Assembly: GCA_004556705.1 (NCBI GenBank)
Contig: SFGA01000010.1
Coordinates: 1-44,483, forward strand
DNA: 44,483 nt
Origin: Ruminococcus sp.
GTDB taxonomy: Bacteria > Bacillota > Clostridia > Oscillospirales > Acutalibacteraceae
Reading direction: 5' to 3'
The translations under genes were made by a program, and so were the position numbers. Shown in pieces: positions 1-8,103 of the stretch. The notes under the pieces were generated by a model. The model was not told the DNA's origin. It did not search any database and was given only the letters and a program-made list of their open reading frames with translations. Position 1 is the stretch's first letter; every line of letters begins with the position of its first letter.

Positions 1-123
1 GCTACGCTCCACTCAAAAGGCGTTCAAAAACATTGTACTATATTTTGACTTATTTTTTTATCAAAAATGGGTCACATCTATTTACAACGCAGAAAAAATT
101 TTTTCTTAAAAAACAACTGTTTA

Positions 124-152
124 TTGATATGTAGTGCGTTTTATGATACAAT
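124..152 (+). promoter_or_regulatory. Vegetative (sigma-A type) promoter of the tepA operon
   Basis: A TTGATA -35 box (124-129) lies 17 bases before a TACAAT -10 box (147-152), with a TG dinucleotide one base upstream of the -10 (extended -10). It sits about 60 bases before tepA. Seen directly; activity is inferred. Confidence 0.65.
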
Positions 153-172
153 ATCTTGAAACAAAAAATAAA

Positions 173-204
173 TCTTCGTTAAAAGGTAATAATTTTAACG
201 GAGG
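173..204 (+). promoter_or_regulatory. Hairpin sequestering the tepA ribosome binding site
   Basis: CGTTAAAA (177-184) is perfectly complementary to TTTTAACG (193-200) around an 8-base loop. Four further pairs, including two G-U, extend the stem so that bases 173-176 cover most of the GGAGG Shine-Dalgarno (200-204) of tepA. This suggests temperature- or structure-dependent translation initiation. The stem is AT-rich and may be weak in vivo. Confidence 0.4.
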
Positions 205-212
205 ATTTATTT

Positions 213-974
213 ATGAAAAATGATATAAACGAATTTTACAAATTTCAGACAGGAACAGTTTCCGAACCCGAACAAAAGGACGAGTCCGACGAGCATGAGC
301 AGTCGGATTTTCCACGGGAGCAGCAGATAGTCACAAACGGCTCAATTACCGTGTCAAAGCTTGGACATTATATCCATTGTATTACGATAATCGGTCAAAT
401 AGAGGGACATTTTATTTTGTCGCCGCAAAACAAAACGACGAAATATGAGCACGTTATACCGCAGCTTGTCGCCGTTGAGGAAAGTGACGATATAGAAGGA
501 TTGATTGTCATTCTCAACACTGTCGGCGGCGATATCGAAGCGGGTCTTGCCATAGCAGAGCTTATCAGCGGAATGAAAACGCCCGTTGTGTCGTTAGTTC
601 TCGGCGGAGGTCATTCGATAGGTGTGCCGCTTGCAGTTTCGGCTAAACGCTCGTTTATTGTGCCGTCGGCTACAATGACCGTCCATCCCGTGCGAATGAA
701 CGGACTTGTTTTGGGCGTTCCGCAGACCTTATCTTATTTTGATAAGATGCAGGAGAGGATAGTCAGGTTTGTCACAGCCAACTCGGGCATATCCGCAAGC
801 CGCTTTCGTGAGCTTATGATGGATACAGGCGAGCTTGTGTTGGACGTCGGGACGGTGCTTGACGGTGAGTCAGCCGTAAAAGAAGGTCTTATTGACGAGC
901 TTGGAGGACTTTCGGATGCGCTTGACTATTTGTACGGACTGATTCTTGATAAAAACGAAAAAGATGTAAATTGA
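213..974 (+). CDS. tepA: TepA, ClpP-like serine protease of the translocation-enhancing family
   Basis: A 253-residue ClpP/crotonase-fold protease. The N-terminal 35 residues are acidic and probably disordered; the ClpP-like core follows. The motif GGGHSIGVPLAVS carries the presumed Ser nucleophile and TVHPVR the presumed catalytic His; both are family hallmarks. The length fits TepA/YmfB-type proteins better than classical ClpP (about 195 residues). There is no membrane segment, so it is probably cytoplasmic. GGAGG lies 8 bases before the ATG. It is the first gene of an operon with ftsK, the order expected in clostridia and bacilli (tepA next to spoIIIE). The family has been linked to protein export and small-peptide degradation, but its substrate here is unknown. 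Confidence 0.88.
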   Translation: MKNDINEFYKFQTGTVSEPEQKDESDEHEQSDFPREQQIVTNGSITVSKLGHYIHCITIIGQIEGHFILSPQNKTTKYEHVIPQLVAVEESDDIEGLIVILNTVGGDIEAGLAIAELISGMKTPVVSLVLGGGHSIGVPLAVSAKRSFIVPSATMTVHPVRMNGLVLGVPQTLSYFDKMQERIVRFVTANSGISASRFRELMMDTGELVLDVGTVLDGESAVKEGLIDELGGLSDALDYLYGLILDKNEKDVN

Positions 975-997
975 TTTTAATTCTCGGAGGAAGAAAA

Positions 998-3562
998 ATG
1001 GCAACCGCAAAGAACGGTAAGAACACAAAGAAAAATGCGCCTAAACCACGCACACAAAAAACTCAATCAAAATCACAAAAAAGCGATAACGGAAAACAGC
1101 CGCAGGATAACGCTTCAAAAAGACAGCTTTATGCAATAGTGCTGTTTTGCGTTTCGTTGCTTTTGATATGCCTTGTATTCATAAAGGGCGAAAGTCTTTG
1201 GGGCTTCTGCCGTGAAATGATGTTCGGACTTTTTGGCTTTACATCATTTATTTGGCCGATAATACTAATTTATATCGCTATTATGGCAACGCTTAATAAA
1301 ATTGACTCAAAGGTCGGTTATAAGGTTGCCGAGGCGGCATTGCTGACAGTTTTAATAAGCAGTGCCATACATATTTTTACATTCAAAGGCGATGAGGTTG
1401 ACTATTTTGTCGATATAGCCGACGCTTATAATTATTTCAGAATTGACGGCAGCGTGTTCGGAAGCGGTGCTGTAGGCGCTATTCTCGGCGGTGCGATTTT
1501 GCTCATTACAGGCAGTTCAAAAGTACCGTCCGCCGCAATTATACTTGTACTTATTTTCCTTGCCGTTATGCTTGTTACGGGAACAACTCTTATCAAGCTT
1601 ATAAACGGTATTGTTAATCCTGCGAAGAAAATCGGCAAAATAACAAACGAAAGAGTACACGAAAAATTCAATTCTGACAGCGAGGATGATGCTGACGATG
1701 AAGAGAATGAAAATGATGATGTTATAAGCTATGAGGAAGCGCAGAAAAAGCGTAAGGCAAAAAAGCAAATTGATTTTGTTTTGCCTGCCGAGGAAGGTAC
1801 CGAGGAGATACCGCAGGCTGCCGAACCGCTTAACTCAAAGCCTGTTCAGCTTGACGATATAATTAAAAATATGAATTCGGGAAGCACAGACGCAAAAAAG
1901 GCTGAAGCTGTGAAGTCTGTGCCAGAAAAGACAGCTGAAATCAAGGCAAACGATATTCCTCTCGGTACAGATAAAAAGAGTGATGAGAACGGCGATAAAT
2001 CTGAGGATAACTATGTTTTGCCGACTCTTGATTGCCTTGCACAGCCAAAGGTCGGAAATTCAGCTAATTATGAAGAGGAGCTTAAAAATAACGCAACAAA
2101 GCTTGTTGATACTCTTAAAAGCTTCGGAGTTGAAACAAGAGTTGTTGATATAAGCAGAGGACCGTCTGTCACACGATATGAAATTCAGCCTGCGGCAGGC
2201 GTTAAAATCAGCCGTATAACAAGCCTTTCCGACGATATTGCGCTTAATCTTGCCGCTTCGGGCGTAAGAATTGAAGCACCTATTCCGAATAAAGCGGCTG
2301 TCGGAATTGAAGTTCCGAACAAGAACAGAGCGATGGTTTCATTGCGTGAACTTATTGATACCGACCTTTATAAAAAATCGGTCGCAAAATCAAAGTTAAG
2401 CGTTGCACTCGGTAAGGATATTGCAGGTAACTGTATGTATGCCGACCTTGCGAAGATGCCTCACTTGCTTGTTGCGGGTACTACGGGATCGGGTAAATCA
2501 GTATGTATGAACTCGATGATTGTATCAATCCTTTACAACGCAAAGCCTGATGAGGTTAAGCTTCTTATGATTGACCCGAAGCAGGTTGAGTTTACCGTTT
2601 ATAACGGAATTCCTCATCTCATTGTTCCTGTCGTTTCCGATCCGAGAAAGGCGGCAGGTGCTCTTGCTTGGGCGGTTACAGAGATGCTTCAAAGATATAA
2701 AATGTTCTCGGAAAACAATGTGCGTGACATTGAGGGTTACAACAGCATTTGTCAAAGCATAGGCAGAGATAAATTGCCGCAAATTATTATTTTTATTGAT
2801 GAGCTTTCCGACCTTATGATGGCTTCTCCGCATGAGGTTGAGGACTCGATTTGCCGTCTTGCGCAGATGGCTCGTGCGGCAGGTATGCACCTTATTATTG
2901 CAACGCAGAGACCTTCCGTTGACGTTATCACAGGTCTTATCAAAGCTAATATTCCGTCAAGACTTTCTCTTAAAACCTCATCACAAATCGACTCAAGAAC
3001 GATTATCGACTCCGCAGGTGCAGAAAAGCTTCTCGGTAACGGCGATATGTTGTTCTATCCTGTCGGTATTGCTAAGCCGTTGAGAATTCAAGGCTGCTTC
3101 CTTTCCGATAAAGAGGTTGAAAATGTTGTTGACTTTATAAAATCGCAACAGCAGTCTGAATACAGCGACGATGTTATGCAGGAGATTGAGCGTCAGGCGG
3201 CGCTTGATAAGAAAAAGAACGGCGGCACTGCAGGACAGGAGTCTGACGGCGAGTCCGAAGCAGACGAAATGCTTCCTAAAGCAATTGAAGTGGTCGTTGA
3301 AAATCAGGTTGCGTCAACAACCCTGTTGCAGAAGAAATTGAAGCTCGGATATGCGAGAGCGTCAAGAATAATTGACGACCTTGAGGAAAGAGGAATTATC
3401 GGACCGTTTGAGGGCAGTAAGCCTCGTAAGGTGCTTATTTCAAAGCAGCAATGGTACGAGATGAACGCTCTTGCGCAAGGCGGCGCATCAGAGGCTACCG
3501 ACGCTACCGATATTCTTTCGGTAGATGATGAAATTTCTCCGATTGATACCGATGAGGCGTAA
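998..3562 (+). CDS. ftsK: DNA translocase FtsK/SpoIIIE
   Basis: A 854-residue chromosome-segregation motor. The N-terminus is basic, followed by about five hydrophobic membrane segments (roughly residues 40-200), a long acidic linker (about 215-340), and the RecA-like motor. Walker A is AGTTGSGKS with the lysine at residue 500, and Walker B is IIIFIDELSD. A winged-helix gamma domain that reads KOPS/SRS-type DNA signals ends the protein (LLQKKLKLGYARASRI). It pumps DNA through the division or sporulation septum. The start at 998 is preferred because GGAGG stands 7 bases upstream; an upstream in-frame TTG at 971 would add nine residues that include the Shine-Dalgarno itself. In this spore-former one protein may serve both FtsK and SpoIIIE roles. 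Confidence 0.95.
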   Translation: MATAKNGKNTKKNAPKPRTQKTQSKSQKSDNGKQPQDNASKRQLYAIVLFCVSLLLICLVFIKGESLWGFCREMMFGLFGFTSFIWPIILIYIAIMATLNKIDSKVGYKVAEAALLTVLISSAIHIFTFKGDEVDYFVDIADAYNYFRIDGSVFGSGAVGAILGGAILLITGSSKVPSAAIILVLIFLAVMLVTGTTLIKLINGIVNPAKKIGKITNERVHEKFNSDSEDDADDEENENDDVISYEEAQKKRKAKKQIDFVLPAEEGTEEIPQAAEPLNSKPVQLDDIIKNMNSGSTDAKKAEAVKSVPEKTAEIKANDIPLGTDKKSDENGDKSEDNYVLPTLDCLAQPKVGNSANYEEELKNNATKLVDTLKSFGVETRVVDISRGPSVTRYEIQPAAGVKISRITSLSDDIALNLAASGVRIEAPIPNKAAVGIEVPNKNRAMVSLRELIDTDLYKKSVAKSKLSVALGKDIAGNCMYADLAKMPHLLVAGTTGSGKSVCMNSMIVSILYNAKPDEVKLLMIDPKQVEFTVYNGIPHLIVPVVSDPRKAAGALAWAVTEMLQRYKMFSENNVRDIEGYNSICQSIGRDKLPQIIIFIDELSDLMMASPHEVEDSICRLAQMARAAGMHLIIATQRPSVDVITGLIKANIPSRLSLKTSSQIDSRTIIDSAGAEKLLGNGDMLFYPVGIAKPLRIQGCFLSDKEVENVVDFIKSQQQSEYSDDVMQEIERQAALDKKKNGGTAGQESDGESEADEMLPKAIEVVVENQVASTTLLQKKLKLGYARASRIIDDLEERGIIGPFEGSKPRKVLISKQQWYEMNALAQGGASEATDATDILSVDDEISPIDTDEA

Positions 3563-3563
3563 T

Positions 3564-4499
3564 ATGGCAAAGAAAAGGCGTACACGCTCATATAATAAAA
3601 AGTCAATCATAAAAGCTGTGGCATTTACTGCTTTTATGATTGTTTGTATCTTGGTTGCGGTTTTGCCAAATGCACCGACCTGGGGCGACATCTCGAAATG
3701 GACTAAGGTAAATTCCGGTGTTGTTGAAAAAGAGGGAAATTTCTATGTTCATTTTATAGACGTGGGGCAGGCTGATTGTATACTTATGACCTGCGGCGAT
3801 AAGGCGATTATGATTGACGCAGGCGAAACAGACTCTTATAAAACCATTGCTTCATATCTTACAATCAACAATGTTAAGAAACTCGATTATTTAATTCTCA
3901 CTCACGCTCACGCCGATCATATAGGAAGTGCGGACGACATAATCAACAATTACGAGGTTGAAAATGTTATTATGACTCGTCTGACAGAGGAAAATATGAC
4001 AACCTCGGACGTCTATTCAAATTTGTTGAATGCCCTTGCAAGCTCAAAGGCTAAGGTTTACGCCGCAAAGGCAGGGGATACTTATAAGCTTGACGACATC
4101 AGCTTCGATATTTTAGGACCTGTTAAGGATTATAAGGAACTGAATAATACTTCGGTTGTTGTTAAGGTAACGTACGGTAATACAAAATTCTTGTTTCAAG
4201 GCGATGCGGAGGCAAAGGCTGAAAAGGACATACTTGCCGCAGGCTATGATGTTTCGGCGGATGTTATAAAGCTCGGGCACCATGGCAGCAGAACATCAAC
4301 GGATCTTGATTATCTTCGTGCGGTAAATCCGCAAGCGGCTGTGATTTCTTGCGGCTTAAACAATTCGTATAAGCATCCTAATCCCGAAACAATAGCAAAA
4401 TTGGAAAGTATGTCAATTCCGTATTACAGAACTGATGTCCGTGGAAATATTGTTATCGAATGTGACGGGAATAATTTTTCTTTTAATTGTGAGAGGTAA
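3564..4499 (+). CDS. Membrane-anchored ComEC/Rec2-like metallo-beta-lactamase hydrolase
   Basis: A 311-residue protein: basic N-terminus, one membrane anchor or signal segment (about 18-36), then a metallo-beta-lactamase domain outside the membrane. The metal-binding motif THAHADH gives His114, His116, Asp118 and His119; later ligands are LFQGDAE and LGHHGS. This resembles the C-terminal hydrolase domain of the competence channel ComEC, but the ComEC channel helices are absent, so it is not full ComEC. Such stand-alone proteins may cleave nucleic acids at the cell surface; that role is inferred. The ATG at 3564 begins one base after the ftsK stop, suggesting translational coupling; an ATG at 3552 is an alternative. 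A DUF3006 gene follows. Confidence 0.85.
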   Translation: MAKKRRTRSYNKKSIIKAVAFTAFMIVCILVAVLPNAPTWGDISKWTKVNSGVVEKEGNFYVHFIDVGQADCILMTCGDKAIMIDAGETDSYKTIASYLTINNVKKLDYLILTHAHADHIGSADDIINNYEVENVIMTRLTEENMTTSDVYSNLLNALASSKAKVYAAKAGDTYKLDDISFDILGPVKDYKELNNTSVVVKVTYGNTKFLFQGDAEAKAEKDILAAGYDVSADVIKLGHHGSRTSTDLDYLRAVNPQAAVISCGLNNSYKHPNPETIAKLESMSIPYYRTDVRGNIVIECDGNNFSFNCER

Positions 4500-4504
4500 A
4501 ATAT

Positions 4505-4723
4505 ATGAAGCTTTTTTCTGTTGACAGAATTGAAGAAAACATTGTTATTCTTATAAAAGACGGAAAAGCGTTCAATTATCCTTTGGACGATTTTGATTTT
4601 TCCGTAAAAGAGGGTATGCTGCTTTCAAGAGACTCAGACGGTAAATTCCGCTATGAAAAAGAGGAAACCGAAAGGGTGAAAAACGAGCTTTTTAAGAAGC
4701 AAAACGATTTGTTCCTAAATTAA
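4505..4723 (+). CDS. DUF3006 family small protein
   Basis: A 72-residue soluble protein with the DUF3006 pattern: VDRIEENIVILI near the start, a central acidic proline-containing stretch, and VKEGMLL. The C-terminal third is a charged helix. DUF3006 genes are commonly found directly after ComEC-like metallo-beta-lactamase genes, as here (5-base gap), so it probably acts with that hydrolase, though no biochemical role is established. GAGAGG lies upstream of the ATG. It closes the tepA-ftsK operon; no strong terminator follows before the rpsB promoter. Confidence 0.8.
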   Translation: MKLFSVDRIEENIVILIKDGKAFNYPLDDFDFSVKEGMLLSRDSDGKFRYEKEETERVKNELFKKQNDLFLN

Positions 4724-4745
4724 ATAAAAAATATTAAAAAAACAC

Positions 4746-4774
4746 TTGAAAATCTTGCTTTTGAGTGGTATAAT
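4746..4774 (+). promoter_or_regulatory. Strong extended -10 promoter of rpsB-tsf
   Basis: TTGAAA (4746-4751), a 17-base spacer, and TATAAT (4769-4774) preceded by TG at 4766-4767. A near-consensus sigma-A promoter, as expected for a ribosomal protein operon. Transcription should start near 4781. Confidence 0.85.
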
Positions 4775-4787
4775 GCTTTAGCAATTC

Positions 4788-4850
4788 GCACACACGGGGA
4801 TTGCCGTAAAATTGCATATTATATGTCTTACGGTAAGTTGAACTGTGTGG
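4788..4850 (+). promoter_or_regulatory. Structured 5' leader of rpsB (candidate S2 autoregulatory element)
   Basis: Just after the predicted start site, TTGCCGTAA (4801-4809) pairs with TTACGGTAA (4828-4836) through one G-U. An outer stem pairs CACACA (near 4789-4794) with TGTGTG (4844-4849). Between the two stems lies an asymmetric internal loop, GGGGA on one side and GTTGAACT on the other. The structure ends just before the Shine-Dalgarno. Stem-internal-loop-stem leaders are typical of ribosomal-protein autoregulation; that this one binds S2 is inference. Confidence 0.5.
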
Positions 4851-4875
4851 AGGATAAAATAAGGAGGACAAAATA

Positions 4876-5619
4876 ATGTCAGTAGTATCAATGAAACAGC
4901 TGCTTGAAGCAGGTGTGCACTTCGGTCATCAGACCAGAAGATGGAATCCGAAAATGGCTGAGTACATTTTCACAGAAAGAAACGGAATTTACATCATCGA
5001 CCTTCAGAAAACCGTTAAGAAGTTGGAAGAAGCTTACATGGTAGTTCGTGACATCGCTGCTGAGGGCGACGAGATCCTTTTCGTCGGCACAAAGAAGCAG
5101 GCTCAGGATTCCGTTAAGGAAGAAGCTATCCGTTGCGGTATGCCTTACGTAAACGCTCGTTGGCTCGGCGGTATGCTTACAAACTTCAACACAATTAAGA
5201 AAAGAATTAAGAGACTTGCTCAGCTTAAGACTATGCAGGAGGACGGAACATTTGATATGCTCCCGAAGAAGGAAGCTGCTAAGCTTGAGCTTGAAATAGA
5301 GAAGCTTGAAAGATTCATGGGTGGTATTACAGAAATGAAGAAGCAGCCCGCTGCTATGTTCATTGTTGACCCCAGAAAAGAAAGAATTGCAGTTGCTGAA
5401 GCTAAGAAGCTCGGTATTCCGATTATTGCTATCGTTGACACAAACTGCGATCCCGACGAAATCGATCACGTTATCCCCGGTAACGACGACGCCATCCGTG
5501 CAGTAAAGCTTATTGCAGGCGCTATGGCTGATGCAGTTATCGAAGGCAGACAGGGTATGGCAGGCGCTGCTGCACAGGACGATGCAGAGGCTGAAGCTAC
5601 TGAAGAAGCTGCTGAATAA
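4876..5619 (+). CDS. rpsB: 30S ribosomal protein S2
   Basis: A 247-residue S2 protein of the small ribosomal subunit, bound on the solvent side between head and body. Signature stretches are LLEAGVHFGHQTRRWNPKM at the N-terminus, FVGTKKQAQ, ARWLGGMLTNF and the C-terminal IPIIAIVDTNCDP. The protein ends in an acidic alanine/glutamate tail (about residues 228-247), common in clostridial S2. AGGAGG precedes the ATG. It is followed by tsf, the nearly universal gene order, and codon use (GCT, AAG, CTT rich) matches a highly expressed gene. Confidence 0.97.
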   Translation: MSVVSMKQLLEAGVHFGHQTRRWNPKMAEYIFTERNGIYIIDLQKTVKKLEEAYMVVRDIAAEGDEILFVGTKKQAQDSVKEEAIRCGMPYVNARWLGGMLTNFNTIKKRIKRLAQLKTMQEDGTFDMLPKKEAAKLELEIEKLERFMGGITEMKKQPAAMFIVDPRKERIAVAEAKKLGIPIIAIVDTNCDPDEIDHVIPGNDDAIRAVKLIAGAMADAVIEGRQGMAGAAAQDDAEAEATEEAAE

Positions 5620-5630
5620 TTGACTTTAAG

Positions 5631-5657
5631 TGCCCGTGCATAATATTTGTGCGGGCA
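5631..5657 (+). terminator. Intercistronic hairpin between rpsB and tsf
   Basis: TGCCCGTGCA (5631-5640) pairs with TGTGCGGGCA (5648-5657) around a 7-base loop, with two G-U pairs. No uridine run follows, only an A-rich stretch, so partial attenuation or RNA processing is more likely than full termination. It could set the S2 to EF-Ts ratio. Confidence 0.5.
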
Positions 5658-5682
5658 TTAAATAAAAACGGAGGTAAATATT

Positions 5683-6786
5683 ATGGCATTTACAGCAAAA
5701 GACGTTGTTGCTCTTCGTGAGAAGACAGGCGTAGGTATGATGGATTGTAAAAAGGCTCTTGTTGAAACCGATGGTGATATCGATAAGGCTATTGAAGTTT
5801 TGAGAGAAAAGGGACTTGCTTCTGCTGCTAAAAAGGCAAGCAGAGTTGCTGCTGAGGGCGTTATCGCTTCTTACAACGACGGCAAATCAGGTGCTCTTGT
5901 TGAAATTAACTGTGAGACGGACTTCGTTGCAAAGGGCGAGCCTTTCGTAAACCTTGCAAATGCTGTTGCAAAGACAGTTGTTACAGCTAACCCCGCAGAT
6001 GTTGACGCTCTTCTTGCAACAAATGTTGCTGACGGCGACAATACAGTTGAGGAAGCTGTTCAGGAGGTATTCCTTGCACTTCGTGAGAACATGAAGGTTC
6101 GTAGATTTGCTCGTATGGACGGTCACGTTGTAACATACATTCACGGTAACGGTACTGTTGGCGTTATGGTTGCTTTTGACGCAGATGATGCTACTGCTGC
6201 TAAGCCCGAATTCAACGAGATGGGCAAGAATGTTGCAATGCAGGTTGCAGCAATGAGCCCCGAGTATTTGAGCAAGGATGATATTTCTGCTGACGAGCTT
6301 GAGAAGATGAAGACGATCGTTGTTGAAAGCGCTCTTAACACACCCGCTTCATTACCGATTCCGATTCTCAACAGCATCATCGAAGAAGCTATTTCCGAGA
6401 AAAAGTGGAGCGACGAGGATATCGAGATTTACAATGGTCTTGATAACAAGCAGAGAAAGAATTTCACAAACTTCATTTCAAAAGAAGCTTATGCTACACT
6501 TGCTGAAATCGCAGTTTCTCACAAGGCTGAAATCGCTGAAAACAAGATTTTCGCAGGTCTTGTTCAGGGTCGTATTTCAAAGCAGATTAAGGAAATCTGC
6601 CTTTCAGAGCAGCCGTTCGTTCGTTCTGACCTCTTTGACGGTCCGGTTAGCGGCTATGTTAGCTCTGTTGCAAAGGCTCTCGGCGCAGAGATTAAAATCA
6701 ATTCGTTCGTTCGTCTTGCTAAGGGCGAGGGAATCGAAAAGAAGCAGGAGAACTTTGCTGACGAAATCGCAAGCATGGTTAAATAA
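5683..6786 (+). CDS. tsf: Translation elongation factor Ts (enlarged form)
   Basis: EF-Ts is the guanine-nucleotide exchange factor that recycles EF-Tu. The UBA-like N-terminal domain (1-50, with LREKTGVGMMDCKKAL), the EF-Tu contact motif TDFVA (80-84), and the C-terminal core (GRISKQIKEICLSEQPFV) are all recognisable. At 367 residues it is longer than the usual 280-310. The extra length sits between about residues 217 and 290, within the part that normally joins the two core subdomains. The insert is mostly charged helix and aromatic-rich loop. The reading frame is intact and codon use matches the rest, so it is a genuine insertion. GGAGG lies before the ATG, and a terminator follows. Confidence 0.95.
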   Translation: MAFTAKDVVALREKTGVGMMDCKKALVETDGDIDKAIEVLREKGLASAAKKASRVAAEGVIASYNDGKSGALVEINCETDFVAKGEPFVNLANAVAKTVVTANPADVDALLATNVADGDNTVEEAVQEVFLALRENMKVRRFARMDGHVVTYIHGNGTVGVMVAFDADDATAAKPEFNEMGKNVAMQVAAMSPEYLSKDDISADELEKMKTIVVESALNTPASLPIPILNSIIEEAISEKKWSDEDIEIYNGLDNKQRKNFTNFISKEAYATLAEIAVSHKAEIAENKIFAGLVQGRISKQIKEICLSEQPFVRSDLFDGPVSGYVSSVAKALGAEIKINSFVRLAKGEGIEKKQENFADEIASMVK

Positions 6787-6810
6787 TCAATCTTTTGTGG
6801 TTATAAACAG

Positions 6811-6846
6811 GGGAGATGTTCTAAGAACGTCTCCCTTTACTTTTTT
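6811..6846 (+). terminator. Rho-independent terminator of rpsB-tsf
   Basis: GGGAGATGTTC (6811-6821) pairs with GAACGTCTCCC (6825-6835) around a 3-base loop, followed by TTTACTTTTTT. Confidence 0.9.
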
Positions 6847-6864
6847 ATATATGTGTGATAAAAT
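6836..6864 (+). promoter_or_regulatory. Possible promoter of the mreB-like gene overlapping the tsf terminator tail
   Basis: TTTACT (6836-6841), 17 bases, TAAAAT (6859-6864) with TG upstream. The -35 box lies inside the uridine tract of the preceding terminator. Both boxes deviate from consensus, so this is tentative. Confidence 0.4.
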
Positions 6865-6893
6865 TATTCGGATAAGAAAGCAGGTGATTTTTA

Positions 6894-7913
6894 GTGATAG
6901 GAATGAATATCGGTGTTGATTTCGGCTCATCCTCGACAATTATGGTTGTTGACGGTAAAGGCATTGTACTTGACGAGCCTACGGTTATCGCTGTTGACTC
7001 CGAAACTAAATATCCCATTGCTTTTGGTAACAACGCTTATACAATTGAGGGCAGAACCGACGATAATATTAAGGTTATTCATCCTGTTGTAAACGGAGTA
7101 ATCTCAAACTACACTATGGCGCAGAAGCTTTTGGGTCATTATCTGCTTAAAATTTGCGGCAACAGGGTTTTGAAGCCGAATGTTATAATTGCAGTCCCGA
7201 GTGCTTGTACAAACCTTGACAAAAGAACATTTATCGATATTGTTACCTCCGCAGGCGCAGGCAGGGTGTGCTTCGTCGAGGAGTCGCTCGCATCTGCAAT
7301 CGGTATCGGTTTCCAAAAGGACGCTCTTTCGGGCAGGCTGCTTGTAAATATGGGCGGCGGCGAGGTTGATGTGTCCGTTGTAACAATGGGTAGCATTGCG
7401 GTTGCGGACACCGTTAAAGTCGGCGGACTTTCGATTGACGCCGCAATACAAAAGCATTTGAAAAAGACTCGTGATATAACCGTCGGTCCTTTGACGGCGG
7501 AACGAATTAAAATTTGCCTCGGAAGTGCGATACCGCGAGAAGAAGAGCTTGCAATGATAGTATCGGGCAAGAGCGAAACGGATAATATGCCTATTTCCTT
7601 TGAGGTTACATCAGAGGAAATTTACCCTTGCGTGCGTGAACAGGTCGATTTGATAATGAACGGAATACGAAACGTGCTTGAAAAAACACCGCCTGAGCTC
7701 GTCGGAGATATTTCGGATAACGGAATTGTATTGACAGGCGGTACGGCACTTCTCAACGGAATGGATAAGCTTGTAAGCACCGCTACGGGAATTGAAACGG
7801 TTGTTGCAAAAGACCCGTTATACAGCACGGCAAGCGGAGCTATGGATATAGTTAAAAATATCGATAAACTTTCGAGTGCGTATCAGTTCCATACGGTTCA
7901 TCAGATAGATTAA
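6894..7913 (+). CDS. MreB/Mbl-type bacterial actin
   Basis: A 339-residue actin-fold ATPase that should form membrane-associated filaments guiding wall synthesis. The phosphate-1 loop is VDFGSSSTIMVV (usual MreB: DLGTANT), followed by LDEPTVIAV, the hinge region PSACTNLDKR, EESLASAIG, VNMGGGEVDVSVV and the adenosine motif VLTGGTALLNGMD. It is shifted from canonical MreB at several of these motifs, so it may be an Mbl/MreBH-like paralogue; no mreC or mreD is next to it. A GTG start at 6894 is preferred because AGGTG lies 7 bases upstream; the ATG at 6903 would be too distant. It is monocistronic, between two terminators. Confidence 0.85.
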   Translation: MIGMNIGVDFGSSSTIMVVDGKGIVLDEPTVIAVDSETKYPIAFGNNAYTIEGRTDDNIKVIHPVVNGVISNYTMAQKLLGHYLLKICGNRVLKPNVIIAVPSACTNLDKRTFIDIVTSAGAGRVCFVEESLASAIGIGFQKDALSGRLLVNMGGGEVDVSVVTMGSIAVADTVKVGGLSIDAAIQKHLKKTRDITVGPLTAERIKICLGSAIPREEELAMIVSGKSETDNMPISFEVTSEEIYPCVREQVDLIMNGIRNVLEKTPPELVGDISDNGIVLTGGTALLNGMDKLVSTATGIETVVAKDPLYSTASGAMDIVKNIDKLSSAYQFHTVHQID

Positions 7914-7931
7914 AAACTTAACTTATGCAAC

Positions 7932-7960
7932 AAAAAAGACCGTTTGAAACGGTCTTTTTT
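7932..7960. terminator. Bidirectional terminator between the mreB-like gene and tRNA-Leu
   Basis: A near-perfect palindrome with an A6 run on the left, a GACCGT/ACGGTC stem around a 5-base loop, and a T6 run on the right. It can end transcription of both the plus-strand mreB-like gene and the convergent tRNA gene. Confidence 0.9.
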
Positions 7961-7963
7961 CTT

Positions 7964-8048
7964 TGGTGCACCCGACAGGAATCGAACCTGCACACCTCTC
8001 GGTATTAGATCCTAAATCTAACGCGTCTGCCAGTTCCGCCACAGGTGC
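7964..8048 (-). tRNA. tRNA-Leu (anticodon UAG)
   Basis: An 85-base class II tRNA with encoded CCA (complement of 7964-7966). Acceptor arms GCACCTG and CGGGTGC pair over seven positions with one G-U. The anticodon stem TTAGA/TCTAA encloses the loop TTTAGGA, anticodon UAG, reading CUN leucine codons. GGTTCGATTCC is the T arm, and a long variable arm (TACCGAGAGGTG) is as expected for Leu. Confidence 0.97.
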
Positions 8049-8074
8049 ATACTACATATTTTTTGCGCTTGTGT

Positions 8075-8103
8075 ATTATAACAAATATTTTATAAAATTT
8101 CAA
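8075..8103 (-). promoter_or_regulatory. Promoter of tRNA-Leu
   Basis: On the minus strand TTGAAA (8098-8103), 17 bases, TATAAT (8075-8080). Close to consensus, about 30 bases before the tRNA. Confidence 0.8.

Noticed and set aside
3564..4499. Full ComEC competence channel
   Set aside because: Only one membrane segment is present; the channel helices are absent, so it is a stand-alone hydrolase.
4888..5469. 193-residue minus-strand frame inside rpsB
   Set aside because: Antisense of a certain ribosomal protein gene; the frame is kept open by its codon bias.
6320..6919. 199-residue plus-strand frame over tsf and into the mreB-like gene
   Set aside because: Runs through the tsf terminator and is Ser/Arg/Leu-rich, as expected of an out-of-frame reading.
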